A DNA stretch of 64,000 nucleotides from Pinus tabuliformis (taxonomy: Eukaryota > Streptophyta > Pinopsida > Pinales > Pinaceae). Position numbers and translations under genes: made by a program. This document shows, in pieces, positions 26,137 to 44,560 of the stretch. Position 1 is the first letter of the stretch. Every line of letters starts with the position of its first letter. The DNA lies in the NCBI GenBank assembly GCA_031772625.1, contig CM062805.1, positions 512,224,102 through 512,288,101 on the forward strand, in the 5' to 3' direction. The notes beneath the pieces were generated by a model. It saw only the letters and a list, made by a program, of their open reading frames with translations. It ran no database searches and was not told the origin of the DNA.

Positions 26137-27338
26137 GTGGTGTTAAGTGATCCAGCGCTACAGGCGCATAGGGAGCACAGGGAAATTTATGCAGTAATAT
26201 GTAAATTCATGGGGTTTTGGCCAACGGAGAAGGCACTACACACTTGGATAAAGAATAATTGGAAACCTAAGGGAGAAAGAGATCTACGCCTTGCATCCAA
26301 GCATTTCTTCACAGTTGTGTTTACGAACCTAGTGGATAAAGATAGGGTGTTTGAAGGAGGGCCTTATTTCTATGTAGCTGTAGGCCTCTATATGAGGCCA
26401 TGGGTAATGAACTTTGTTTCGGAGTGAGAAACATTTACATCGGTGCCGCTATGGGTAAGACTATATTCCCTACCTCTAGATTACTGGCTTCCAGAATCAT
26501 TATAAGGCATAGGTAATAAATTAGGGCATTTTTTAAAAATATTAAAAGCCACTCTATGAGGAAAATATACCTCCTTTGCCAGAATATGCGTGGAAATGGA
26601 CCTTTTAGGGGCTTTGCCGGATGAAATAATTCTAGAAGTTTATGATGAAGAATGGGTACAAGCAGTGGACTATGAACATGTACCCTTCAGATGTCACAAA
26701 TGCCATGAACACGGACACCTCTTCAGAGACTGCCCTTTAAGTAAAATGGAGAGCAGTACCAAAGCAACCTCAGGTAAAGAGACTGAAAGCTTTACCAAGG
26801 TGGGGGCAGAGGAAAAGGAGGGAGAAAAAACCAAAAAAAAAGCTATGAGGAAAAGCAGCCTAGTCATAATAGGTTCAAGATATTAGAAGAAGAAGAGGGG
26901 GATGTAAGAACGAATCAAGTAATGAAGGACAATCCTGTAGAGAAGGAAAATGATGAGAGCATGGAGGACAGACTTGATAAAAGCCAGAAAAGGGAGGATC
27001 AACCAAGTACTATGGAACTTGATAAGGACCAAGATATGACCCCAAGCAAAGTGGGTCCAGAGGATCATGAACTGTAGGACATACTAGAAAGCGAGCATCT
27101 CAATCTAGAAAAGCTCCTGGAGGAAGGAACAACCAAAGGAGTGGATTCACTGCCTCAAGATGAATTTAACAGAGTACAACAACTCTTCCTCTAGAGAACG
27201 CAGGCAAAGGGTGCAGGGATCAAAAGAAACTATGATAGTTAGGATAATGGAGGGGTTAAAACTATGGAGGCAACAGGGGGACAAGCTCCCAAGAACCCAA
27301 GAAGGAAAAGAGGAAGAAAAAACAAAATGAGCTATTAA
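26137..27338 (+). pseudogene. LINE ORF1 (DUF4283-like, CCHC zinc knuckle, basic tail)
   Basis: The frame 26,137-26,427 holds a DUF4283-like domain (YAVICKFMGFWPTEKALHTWI, then LRLASKHFFTVVF and RVFEGGPYF). After a stop, 26,590-26,886 holds VPFRCHKCHEHGHLFRDCPL, a CCHC knuckle of the C-X2-C-X4-H-X4-C type, followed by a charged region. Another frame then continues the charged tail (LEEEEGDVRTNQVMKDN) and ends near 27,338 with a basic cluster (PRRKRGRKNK). In plant L1 elements this protein binds the element RNA. At least two stops and one frameshift disrupt it. A 99-codon frame upstream (25,847-26,146) may be leader. Confidence 0.8.
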
Positions 27339-27414
27339 TTGAATGTGGAAAACTCATGATCAACTTAGGTAAGATGAAAGACCTAACTAATTACTCCTTT
27401 ACAAATCTTTCTTA

Positions 27415-28300
27415 ATGAAGCTTACAACATGGAATATTAGGGGTCTAGGAAGCAAAAGGAAACAAAGAAATCTCAGCAATATAATGAAAGTAGAAAAACC
27501 AGATATGATATTTATCCAAGAAACAAAATATTCAATAGAAAAAATAAGAGAAATACACAACAAATGGCTGATTAAATATGAATATCTAAAAGTTAAAGTG
27601 GATAAAACAATAGGAGGAATTATCATAGTTTGGAACCCTTAGAAACTAGGAATCCTAGATGCTGAAGCATCCAGGAACTATCTCCCAGTGGTCATCCAGC
27701 CTTTGGGGGACAAAGAATTTTATTTGATCACAAATGTTTATGGTCCATAAAAGCTTGAAGATAAACTCGGGCTTCTTACCTACTGGAGGAATTAAGAAAT
27801 AGGCATTCAGGTATCCCCTGGATTCTGGGAGGGGACCTTAACATGATCAGGTCCCTATCGGAAAAGAAAGGTGGAACCATATCATTAGGCAAAGATTCCA
27901 TAGCATTTCAGAATTTCATAAACAACATGAAGATAGTAGATACAGAGACAAGTAATGGTATCTTCATCTGGAATAATAAAAGGGGAGGAGAGTCTCAAGT
28001 CACCTCAAAACTGGACAGTTTTATTATCTCGAAGGACCTCATCCTTATAGGCCTGGACTTGTCAGCTATGATACTCCCTTTCGGTGGCTCGGATCACTGG
28101 CCTGTTCAACGTGAAGTGTCCTTTATAGGAACTCCAAGAAACAGACCTTTCAGGTTTGAAAACATTTGGTTTACCCATCCTGACTTTATCAAAATTATTG
28201 AAAAATGGTGCGCAGAGGATATACAAGTTCAGGGCACTAAAATGTTCCTCCTGCATAAAATATTGAAACACATCAAACTCAAGCTTTAATATTGGAATAA
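27415..28300 (+). pseudogene. LINE ORF2 endonuclease domain
   Basis: Begins MKLTTWNIRGLGSKRKQRN, the classical start of the apurinic-type endonuclease (N and the later E are catalytic), followed by PDMIFIQETK with the catalytic Glu. After a frame break comes the GGDLNMI segment with catalytic Asp/Asn (27,825-27,850), and finally LPFGGSDHWPV near 28,080 with the SDH motif. The enzyme nicks target DNA to prime reverse transcription. A stop at 27,643 and a frameshift before 27,843 break it. Confidence 0.85.
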
Positions 28301-30515
28301 GAATGAGATTGGAAACATTTTTGAAGCGAAAATAGTAGTTGAACGGAAGCTATATGAAATTAACCAGATCCTCATCACAGATGGCTTCAATGAGGAGAGA
28401 AAGGAACAAGCTGACCATCATCAACAGGAATTGGAAGGACTATGCAGGCAAGAGGAGATATTATGGAAACAGAAATGAAGGGTATAATGGTTAAAAGAAG
28501 GAGAAAGGAATACATGGTTTTTTCACAAATCTACCATGGATCACAGGTCTCATAACAGGATTTCAAAAATAAAAGATTCTCAAGGAAATCAACTTAATAC
28601 CCACAAAGAAATAAAAGTTGCTCTAGTTCAACATTTCCAAGGCATAGTTGAGGAACCTCTCTTAGATAGATCATAATTCATCAATGAATTTACAAAGCAC
28701 ATTCCTAAGCTTGTGACATGAGAAGAAAATTATAATCTAAACAGACCAGTGAATGAAGAGGAGGTTAGCGGAGTCATCAAAGAGATGCAAAAAGAAAAAG
28801 CACCAAGTCTGGATGGTTTCAATGTTGACTTCTTTAAAGCATGTTGGGGAATAGTCAAGCACGATAACATTGATTTGGTGGAGGACTCTAGGAAAAACAA
28901 AAACTATTTTGAAGGTGCTCAATTCCTCTTTCATATCCTTGATTCCAAAACAAGATAATGCTATGACACCAGACAGATTTAGACCAATAGAATTATGCAA
29001 TGTGGTGTACAAAATTATTTCAAAAATAATTTCCCATAGGCTTAAACCCCTTCTTCCAACTCTCGTGTCTGAGGAGAAAACTGGATATGTAGAAGGTAGG
29101 AAAATTCTCAACAATAGCATTCAATCTCACAAGGTGGTTCACTCACTTAAGAGCAACAGGCAGGCAATAATTATTACACAACTTGACCTAGAAAAGGCTT
29201 ATGATAAACTGAGCTGGGCTTACATCAGGGAAGTTCTAATAGCTTATGGCTTTGACCATAACTGGATAAGATGGGTAATGGCCATGGTAACTACCTCCAG
29301 TTTTTTAGTCCTGCTAAATGGTTCACCATCCACAACCTTTAAACCTTCGAGAGGTCTCAGACAAGGAGATCCACTCTCACCCTTCCTCTTTATTCTCATG
29401 ATGGAAGGGCTAGGCAATGCTATCAAATTTGCCAAAGCAGAAGGCCAAATATAGGGTCTCAAACTCACCATGAATGGAGATGCTTTGACCCATCAACAAT
29501 TTGTGGACGATACCATGCTGCAGGGTATACCCATGGTCAAGGAAGCTCTAGCCTACAAACAAATCTTGAATGACTTTGCTATGGCTACAGGTACAGAGGT
29601 AAGCCTTACCAAATCAAAGATTTTATTTTTTAATACTGACATTGTTATTCAGAGAAACATATCCAGAATTCTAGGCTTTCAAAGAGATATGCTACCCTCC
29701 AAATATTTGGGAGTACCTCTAACAGACAAACCTCTGAGCAAGGCAGTTTAGGAGCATGTGACTAATAAGCTCCAGGACAAAATTTGGAAATGGATAAACA
29801 GGTCTTTGTATTTAGCAGGATGACTAGTGCTCACAAAAGCCGTCCTACAAACTATCCCCATCTTTATGTTTTCAGCCTTCTAGCTTCTAAAGCAGTTATG
29901 AAACATTGCAGAAATATCCAAAGAGATTTTCTTCGGGGAAAAGGGGAAGAGAAAAAAATGGGCTTTGGTAGCCTGGGAAAAGATTTGTAAACCTAAGACA
30001 CATGGAGGTTTAGGGCTTGATGACCCTAAAATTCTTAACAATGTCTTGGGGGAAAAACTATGGTGGAGACGGCTAAAAGATTCGGCTTCACCTTGGGCCA
30101 AAATTTGGAAACAGAAATATGCAAACAATTGGCAAGAAAGGGATCACATTAGAATGTCTAGGATCATTAAAGGCTCCCACGTTTGGAATAAATCTTCGAA
30201 GAATAGATCCATTGTTCATAAACACAGTTTCTGGGAGATAAGAGATGGTTTCCTTGCTTAGTTTTGGGAAGATAATTGGCAACAAGAACCTAAACTATTA
30301 AGAGAAGAATTCACCAATCTCAAGAACGAAACTGACAACAAAGGGTTACTCAGGGTAAATGACTTCTGGGATTAGGAAAGAAGTGAGGGAAAATGGAGAA
30401 TATGGAAGAACCTGGTATATAGTGATGACTCCCTGTTGAAGGCACAGGTAGAAGTTTTAACAGCCATCTTGGAACAGAGAAAGATTCTGACATCAGCAGA
30501 TTCAGACTAGCTGAG
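28301..30515 (+). pseudogene. LINE ORF2 reverse transcriptase domain
   Basis: The frames 28,749-28,958 and 28,870-29,454 give EKAPSLDGFNVDFFKACW, FISLIPKQDNAMTPDRFRPIELCNVVYKIISKI, QLDLEKAYDKLSW, and GLRQGDPLSPFLFILMMEGL. The next frame (29,470-29,751) gives the active site QFVDDTML (the usual F-A-D-D box with Val for Ala) and KYLGVPL. The frame 29,965-30,261 gives WEKICKPKTHGGLGLDD, the thumb end typical of plant LINEs. About five stops or shifts interrupt the domain. Confidence 0.88.
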
Positions 30516-31690
30516 ATGGGGCAAAACAATGAAGGCAACTTTAACCTCAAAGAGGCCAAGCGCATAGCCCTTGGGCTTGACTTTCCAAACCCTGATTGGG
30601 TATGGAAGGACCTATGGCAGAACCAAAGCTGGATGAAAATCAAACTGTTCACGTGGTTAGTGCAGCATAGAAAAATTCTGACCTGGGAAAACCTTAGGAA
30701 AAGAGGGGTATCTGATCCATCTCGATGCCAGCTATGTGAATTACAAGAAGAAACTATGGATCACCTACTCAACCTCTGCCCATTCACATCCACCCTGTGG
30801 AACTGGGTAGCTTCAATATTCAGACAAACAAACAGGGACATGGGCAGCATTAATAGTACTTTGAAGAAGTGGAGGAAAAATTTCTCTGATAACGAAATAA
30901 TCAACAAAGCTTGGGATTTAGTTCCAGGCTTTCTAATTTGGGATGTTTGGAAAGAACACAACAACAGAATATTCAAGAACATGAAAGGTTCTCCCCAGAC
31001 CATCATGGATCAGATTTTAAGACAGCTCAATGAGACGGTAGGGACCCTCATTAAAAACCCCCCTGAGGACCAACCAAAAGATACGGATGTGCAGATACTA
31101 CTACATTGCGGCCTTCAGGGGCTTGTCCCACATGACAAAAGCATGAAAGTAATTCATATAATAACTGATAACGATTTTTGGCAACCTCCCCCTCCGGGTT
31201 TTATGAAATGCAATATAGATGGGGCCTCAAAAGGAAACACGAGTATGATTGGGTATGGAGGAGTAATAAGAAATGAAAAGGGTTTCATAAAAACAATCTT
31301 TCATAGTCATTTGGGGGAAGCCACCAATAATATGACAGAGCTCATGGCCCTCAAGCAATGCTTGGAAATCTTGAAGGACTCAAATCTTCATAATTCCATA
31401 ATTGAAGTTGATTCCGAATTGATTATTAATTCGGTTAAGAAAATTTGTTGTGTCTCAGCTCTAGATAAAGTCTCGAAACATTGGCGGCTTCTGTAAGTTT
31501 ATCAACGGACCCATCTACAAAACATGAGAACCCTTAGTTTTACTCATGTGCATTGAACAACCAAAAAATTAGTGGACATATTAGCTAATGAAGGCGTACT
31601 ATGTGCTAAGAGAAATAAAAAATAAGACTGGATAGAGACCCTCCAAGGTAGATTGAGGGAAGACTATCTCAGACAGGTGAATGTAGACAG
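30516..31690 (+). pseudogene. LINE ORF2 C-terminus: zf-RVT and plant-type RNase H
   Basis: A 326-codon frame (30,516-31,496). Residues of about 10-95 form the zinc-binding region: IKLFTWLVQHRKILTWENLRKRG, then CQLCELQEETMDHLLNLCPF, a CCHC-like arrangement. From about residue 225 comes RNase H: GFMKCNIDGASKGNTSMIGYGGVIRN with catalytic Asp, NNMTELMALKQCLEIL with catalytic Glu, and IIEVDSELII with the third Asp. After the stop at 31,496 the end (HVH, then LVDILANEG) follows in the same region. This module is typical of plant L1 elements that acquired an Archaea-like RNase H. Confidence 0.88.
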
Positions 31691-32511
31691 TGAGTTCTAT
31701 TAAAGTGGGGGAAACTAGCAGGATGTAGTCTAATGGAACCAGAGGAATTTTGATCTAAATGATGAAGAAGTGCATGGAAAGATGCAGACAGGGTATTCGG
31801 TCTTCGGGTGGGAATATATAGTTTAGGGTACCCAGAACTCTACAAACCCAAAGTTCTCGGGAGGAAGTCAATATACAGTACAATTATTTTTAGGAAAATG
31901 AAATTCACTAAAGATCGCCTTTGAATTAGCTATGCTGGGAGCTTGGTTAACATGCTGGCAGTTTGGAAAATTTGAGGCAATCCTAGGAATTTCACATGCC
32001 AAATAGCAAGGCGGTTACCAAGTCAAATGAACCCGAAATTAATTTAAGTGGTGGCTGTATTATATTTCGGGTCCGGGTGTGTTGTTAATTACCATGCAAG
32101 TTAATCAGCAAGATTGGAATTGGTGGATTTCGGGCGGATTACATGCCCGAGGGTTATCCTCCTAGGTGGACCCGAAATCGTTATATGGCAGTCTCTATTT
32201 CCGTATCGGGTCCAATTCAAAACTTAAAGTGTTTGCATGTTAGCTGTCTGAAATAGATCCTCGACCGTCAGATCTCTGGAGGCGGATCGCACGGTCTTGG
32301 TGAAAGATTGAATCATGGAGGTCACGATGTAATGTTTTGTGGGCCCTTGGCCCAGATTGTGGGCCTTTGGCTTAGCTCCCAAGGCTTTGTGTGGCTTGAT
32401 AACTTTATGGCCCACATCTCCTTTGGGTTGGTTGTACTTTATGTAATTTGTTTTAATGATATAATTAAATAGAAGGACCAACTCTTGATTCAGCCAAAAA
32501 AAAAAAGAATG
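31691..32511 (+). other. LINE 3' UTR and A-rich tail
   Basis: No coding signal. It contains a repeated phrase (gtgggcccttggcccagattgtggg, described here as two adjacent gtgggc/cttggc words at 32,339-32,370). It ends with an A11 run and gaatg before the target duplication. Confidence 0.8.
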
Positions 32512-32523
32512 TGACTAATAAAT

Positions 32524-32838
32524 TAAATATTTTAATATGGAGGGTTAATTAATATTGAAATGTATTCAAAAATATATTAATAATAGAAAACTCATTTTAA
32601 TGTGGAAAATATATTCCATAGATAAAATATTTCAATAAAAATATTAAATGTTTATATATAATATATAATATATGATTAAAAAAAACCATATATTCATTAT
32701 ATAAATAAATTGAAAAAAAAATATGGCTAAAACATTTTAAGTAGTCTCATTGTGGCCCTTTCCTAAGAATATGTTTTGGTTATTTTTCTTTGAAATCAAG
32801 CATATATGTGTTAGAATGGCAAGCTTAAGCTATGTAGT
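32524..32838. other. AT-rich stretch, nothing recognised
   Basis: Continuation of the target sequence of the LINE. There are no ORF motifs, only A/T runs. Confidence 0.7.
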
Positions 32839-39036
<6,198 letters not shown>

Positions 39037-39041
39037 TCTAT

Positions 39042-40583
39042 TGTTGGAAATAATACTGAGAGGGGAGGTTGAATCAGTATTATCAGAACAATAATTTAAT
39101 TTTCCAAACAGATTTGTATACGCTACTTCAGCTAAGTGAACTAGCGTGTATAAGCAATTGTACTTAAGGAAACCAGTGTATATGCAAAGAACTTTTGATT
39201 TACCCAATTTATCATGCATTGAACTTTAACCAGTATATCAGAAATTTATTAGACAATGCAATAAAAGAAGAATAAAGCATCACACATAAGCAACACACAT
39301 GAACACCAAGATATAAGGTGGAAACCCAATGTGGGTGAAAACCACCTGCTGCTATCATCTCTGTCTTCTTTTAATAATAAGAAAATTTGTTTACAATTTT
39401 GTATTGGTGCAGACTTATACTAGTATGCAGGCTTCTACCTGCAGAAGGTTACAACCTTCTCTCATTCTCCAGCTTCTCCTAGAAGGGAGCTACAACCCCC
39501 TAACTCTTGTACTAGCTGATATGTTTACTAGTATGTAGGTTGTGACCTACAGAAGGCTACGACCTTCTTTCTTCCTCCAAGGACCACGTTTCATAAATTT
39601 TCAGACTAGATCCATCAACAACATCATAACTGTAATTCAATCATCAAATACATCTGCATCAACCAATCACTTTCTAAACCAACCACAACCGAATCAATCA
39701 ATCACTTTGACAACCCATCAATCTGATCATTCAGAATACTGTCACAAGAATGCAGTAACCAGAACCTAGAATTCTGTAACAGTAAACAGAAACAACTGAA
39801 ACATATTTTATAAGGTATATGCTACTTCCATGTGTCGAACTTGCGTGTATATGAACTTTTCTGAAAGCCAACCAGCATATACATCTGCAAATATTAATTT
39901 ATAATTCTACAGCTATTCCAGACTTCAGTTATGCCCAGATCATAATATTTATAGAACAACACATGCGTTAGTATACAGATCTAGAATGAAAATGATTAAA
40001 CCATATAAAGATAGTTCATTTCAAGCCTTAAGATCTCAATCCATCATTAGATATTATCCTCCATCAACCGCTAAGGTTCATCCCTGATTCAGATCAAGCA
40101 TAGCACCATAAGCCAATAACCTGCATACTAGATCTCACACTTCATCAGATATTCGATACTTGCACCACTTGGCCTAATGATCTTCTCCACCTTTTATATT
40201 TTTAGGCCTTTCTCAATACCATGGACCATAACCACTTAGGACCAATACCTTGGACCAAATACCTAGGGTCAATACCTCGGACCAGATACCTTGGACCAAT
40301 ACCATGGATCAAAATACCATGGACCAAATACTTTGGACCAAAAAGTTAGTTTTCCAATGTATACACGCTTTTCCTTCTGTGAAAGTGCGTGTGTACGTAT
40401 ACACTACTTGTTATCAGTGAACCTTTGTGTATACGCAGCTTGGTGAAGGTGAAACTGCATATACCTCTCTTTCCTCATTCTGTGTAGACTGATCTGTAAT
40501 TCTTTGTTGTTTTCCCATTGTACTGTGAACTTTCATCTGAGTGAGTTTCCATCAAGGACAATACTTGTATCATAATGCCAACA
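39042..40583 (-). repeat. 3' LTR of copia element C
   Basis: Aligns throughout with 48,198-49,721. It carries several imperfect hairpins built on TATACGC and GCGTGTATA (39,117-39,152, 39,816-39,851, 40,360-40,436) and a short minisatellite (40,216-40,343). The polypurine tract on the minus strand (AAAGGGGGGAT) abuts its right end. Confidence 0.93.
40216..40343. repeat. Short minisatellite in copia LTR
   Basis: About nine degenerate copies of a 13-17-bp unit of the type ataccttggacca. The same array is at about 49,386-49,513 in the other LTR, where the minus strand is open as repeats of GPRYLV-like residues. Confidence 0.85.
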
Positions 40584-41872
40584 ATCCCCCCTTTGGACTT
40601 AATGGCAACAACAACACCAAGTCACTCTCTCCCCCTTTGACATCAAGGGCAAAGGATCAGGCTCTCCCTGAGTACATGCTGAATTCTTTGATATGTTGAA
40701 GTGCACTGATTGTGCTTCCATGATCAAGTCCATGCTCCCCCTGAGCACAAGCAAAGTCTGCAAAAGGATTTTCTCAAAGAATAACATGACTCTATACATA
40801 CGTCACCAATGTCCTTCCTATCACCAATGACTCATACATACATCCATCTCCCAACCAAGTGGGGATATACCAAATTTGACTCATCCACCCAACCAAGTGG
40901 GGATATACCAATTGTTTATAAATGACAAAAACAAGAAATATTACATCATCCATCCCACGCATAGTGGGGTTACAAATTATGTCTTTTCATGACCTTTACA
41001 TTAAATGATATGCATAACAGAGACCAAATATCTAAACAAGACCATGATAATCATCAACAACTATCATATGATCTACACCATTAGTCGCATTTGTCAACAG
41101 CATCCAGACCAACAACTTGTATATGTCCATCATTAGTTCCCAAAATATCATCAACCTATGTCAAAGTATGTCGACATATATCAACTCATCCTCTTGATCT
41201 CATCAAGATCAACTTGCTTCGTTTCCTTAGTAGAAAGAGCCTTATCACAACCTTCCATGAATCAACTAAGAATATGTCATATCTACAAGCGGTAGCACAA
41301 AATCATTCACATCATATCATATATATGTGAAAACACCATAGTCATCATTATCAAGAACTGCATGATCTTTCCACAAGAACCTTCATTATATCATCACTAG
41401 AGAACATCCTCAACCATGATAATCAACATATGTGAGTATCAACCTATCATCATAAAGTAAGAAATCATCATCATTGATTATGTGCCAAAGACTTATAAAC
41501 ATAATGCCAACAATGCTTTGTTAGAAGCATAGCATGTTCTCCCCCTGAACCTGTTCCACGTGTTCACTATCATATCTGATCATTGAATATGCCAGTAAGA
41601 GATATCAAAGCAGCATCATCAGTCAGATATAAATAAAGTTATCAACAACTTTATTAGGACCAATATATTTCTACATGTTATCAGCAGTTTGTAACCATCA
41701 TCAAACAAAGTAGATAATTGGTAGGACCATAGCAGACCCCTTTTTTCTGAGTCTGGCCCACTGCTTTTCCTCAAACCAACATATATGCAGTTGTGCCCAC
41801 ATAAACCCGGGTATTTACGCGACTACATTTGATGAAACTCGCGAATAACAACCTTTCTCTGAAAAATAAGAT
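40584..41872 (-). other. Copia 3' non-coding region
   Basis: Between the RNase H stop and the 3' LTR. No env-like frame was seen. Short repeated phrases (caaccaagtggggatatacca twice, near 40,853-40,911, described as two adjacent copies) and cat/atc-rich runs occur. The length recalls copia elements with an extra 3' region, but nothing codes here. Confidence 0.6.
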
Positions 41873-42277
41873 TTAACAGCAGGATGATGCAACAACTACT
41901 CCCAACTTTTGTCTGAGATATTCAAATGTCTCTCTGGGTAATGGTTTAGTGAATATATCAAGAACTTGTTCTTTGGAGGGAACATACTCCAATTTGACCT
42001 TTTGTTCAAGCACTTTTTCATGTATAAAATGATATTTGATGGGTATGTGCTTGGTCTTGGAGTGCATGAGTGGATTCTTTGAAATACTGATGGCACTTGT
42101 ATTATCACATAGAATGGAGATGTGTGGAGTACATGTGATCTGAATGTCTTGTAAGGTTTGCATCATACAAAGTAGTTGTGTGCAGCAAGATTCAACAGCC
42201 ACATATTTTGTTTCAGCTGTAGATAATGCAATTGAAATTTGTTTCTTGTTGAACCAAGACACTAACCTAGAACCCAT
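41873..42277 (-). pseudogene. Copia RNase H
   Basis: A 134-codon frame on the minus strand: SWFNKKQISIALSTAETKYVAVESCC with the catalytic Glu, LCDNTSAISISKNPLMHSKTKHIPIKYHFI, and FTKPLPRETFEYL. These are the signature blocks of copia RNase H. The first block (SDADWEGN-like, 42,278-42,340) lies upstream with stops, so the domain is split. Its role is to degrade the RNA strand during reverse transcription. Confidence 0.88.
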
Positions 42278-43690
42278 ATAGAATGCACCACCACTAGTGC
42301 TTTTTCTGTCATCAACATTTCCTTCCTAATCTGCATCTGTATATGCATGAAGAGTAAGATTTGTATCTCTAGGATACCATAAACCAAAGTTCTTTGTTCC
42401 TTAAAGATATTTGAAAATCCTTTTGACTACCTGAAGGTGTGTTTCCTTTGGATTTGCTTGAAATATTCCAACTATTCCTACTGCATGCATGATGTCAGGT
42501 CGAGTACCTATTAGATAAAGAAGATTTCCAATCATGGATCTGTAAGTTGGTTGATGTACTATTGTTGATTCATCATTTGAGTTGAGGCTGCATCCTGTTA
42601 CCATTGGGGTACATACTGGTTTAAAATCTTCCATGCCGTGCATTTTCAAGATCTGTTTGAGATATTTGGTTTGTGAAAGAAAAATACTATCTTTATTTTG
42701 TTGAACTTGTAGACCAAGAAAATAGGTAAGCTCACCAAGAAAGGACATTTCAAATTCTTGCTGCATTACTGAAGCAAAATTCTGACTCATGGATTCTTCA
42801 TTAATACCAAGAATGATATCATCAACATAAACAACAATTATTATCAATTTAACAGTGTCAATCTTTGTATATAGATTTCTATCTGTTGACCCCTTTGAAA
42901 AACCTTGTTGGTGGAGATATTTGTCAAGAGGGTAATACCAAGCCCTTGGAGCCTATTTTAGACCATAGAGAGCCTTTCTGAGTCTGCATACAAGTTTTGC
43001 ATCATTTTCAAGAATGAATCCTTCTGGTTGTTCAATATAGAATTCTTCTTCTAAGTGTCCATTAAGGAAGGCAGATTTTACATCCATTTGGTATACTTTG
43101 AATTTATGAAAACTAGAAAGAGCAAGAAACATCCTTATGGCTTCAAGTCTAGTAGCAAGTGCAATAGTTTCTTCAAAATCTATACCTTCTTGTTGAGCAT
43201 ATCCTTTACAAACAAGTCTAGCCTTGTTTCTAATAACTTCTCCATTTTCGTTCAGCTTGTTTTTTAATATCCATTTAGTTCCTATGATATTCTTATCATG
43301 AGGTCTAGGAACTAATTCCCAAGTATTATTCTTTTCAATTTTCTCAAGTTTTTCATTCATGGCCTTGACCCAACTTTGATCTTTGCATGCTTCATTTACA
43401 TTTTGAGGTTTGGTAGAAGATAGTAATGCTAGATAGCCTGAGGTTTCTGTAATAGTTTTTCTTGTCTGTACACCTGCCACTTTTTCCCCTAAAATTTGAG
43501 TTTCTAGATGATTTTTCTGAACATAACTAGACAGATTCTTTTCTTCTACCATTATCTCTTCTTCTTGTGCTTCATTGGTTTCATCTTCAGAATCAGTGTG
43601 ATTTAATGTGGGAAAATAATCCCCATCTTCTTCATTGTCATAATCTTTAGCTTTTATCTGTTTTGGATTTTTGCATGCTTCATCAACCAC
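42278..43690 (-). pseudogene. Copia reverse transcriptase
   Basis: Two frames: 42,953-43,690 holds ALLSSTKPQNVNEAC, WELVPRPHDKNIIGTKWILKNK, ARLVCKGYAQQEGIDFEET and VYQMDVKSAFLNGHLEEE with a catalytic Asp. After a single TAG stop just past LRKALYGLK (about 42,950), 42,401-42,847 holds the active site IIVVYVDDIILG, then MSFLGELTYFLGLQV and YRSMIGNLLYLIGTRPDI. The stop lies in one codon and the frame is otherwise continuous, so the domain was recently functional. A Glu/Asp-rich linker precedes it. Confidence 0.9.
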
Positions 43691-44560
43691 AACATCAATA
43701 CTTTCAATAATTTTCCCAAGTCTTTTACTATAACATTTATATCCTTTACTTCGGGAAGAGTAACAGAGAAGAATACCTTCATCTTCTCTGGGTTCAAACT
43801 TACCAAGTTTTTCATCAGTCCTTTTGATGTAACATTTGCTTCCAAAAACTTTAAAGTATTTTACAATAGGAGTCCTACCATACCAAATTTCATGTCAAGT
43901 TTGAGTGTTGTTTACCCGAACATTTTCTTGGTTGAGAATAGTGACGACAATGAATGCAGCTTCACCCTAGAAGGTTGCAGGAGTTCGAGATTCATCTAGC
44001 ATAGCTCGAGCCATTTGTTGAAAATTTCTGTTCATTTTTTCTACCACTCCATTTTGCTGAGGAGTCCTTGCGGTGGAGAACTTCCATTTTATTCCATGTT
44101 GTTCACAAAAGTCAAAGAATTCATTTGAAGTAAATTCCCCTCCTCGATCAGATCTGAGGCATTTGATTTTGCGATCTGATTCATTTTCAACCAAAGATTT
44201 CAAGGCTTTGAACTTTTCAAATGCTTCATCTTTATGATTTAGAAGACCTATCCAACACATTCTGGAAAAATCATCAATGAACAATATAAAGTATTCTTCT
44301 CCACTAGGTGACTTTTTCCTTGATGGTCCACATAAATCAGTATGAACAAGTTCAAGAGGCTTACTAGCTGACCCTTATTTTTCAATGAAGTGAGATCTAG
44401 TTTTCTTACCGAATTGACATGGTTTGCATATTGTATTTTCAGGAACGCTGATATCTGGAAGATCACGAACAACCTGGAATCTGCATGCTTTTCTTATTTG
44501 AGAAAATCTTAGATGTCCCAATCTTCTGTGCCATAGCCAGTTTTCATCATTTTTGCTTAG
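43691..44560 (-). pseudogene. Copia integrase
   Basis: On the minus strand the pre-integrase zinc domain (HRRLGHLRFSQI near 44,500, then CKPCQFGKK) is followed by the catalytic core in the frame 43,967-44,284: MFIDDFSRMCWIGLLNHKDEAFEKF (Asp), CLRSDRGGEFTSNEF (Asp) and TPQQNGVVEKMNR (Glu). The C-terminal GKEEF-type region (FKVFGSKCYIKRTDEKLGKF) follows at about 43,800-43,870. Single stops at about 44,372 and 43,966 break it. Confidence 0.88.

Larger units (their letters stand above)
25802..32511 (+). mobile_element. L1-type LINE, apparently full length
   Basis: Bounded by the 12-bp target duplication TGACTAATAAAT (25,790-25,801 and 32,512-32,523). It ends in an A-rich tail (32,496-32,506 plus gaatg). 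It has a short 5' leader, ORF1 with a DUF4283-like domain and a zinc knuckle, then ORF2 with endonuclease, reverse transcriptase, zinc-binding RT-associated region and plant-type RNase H, and a 3' UTR of about 0.8 kb. This is the standard plant L1 layout. Frameshifts and stops in both ORFs mean it is inactive now, but the full length and clean target duplication show a complete insertion event. Confidence 0.93.
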
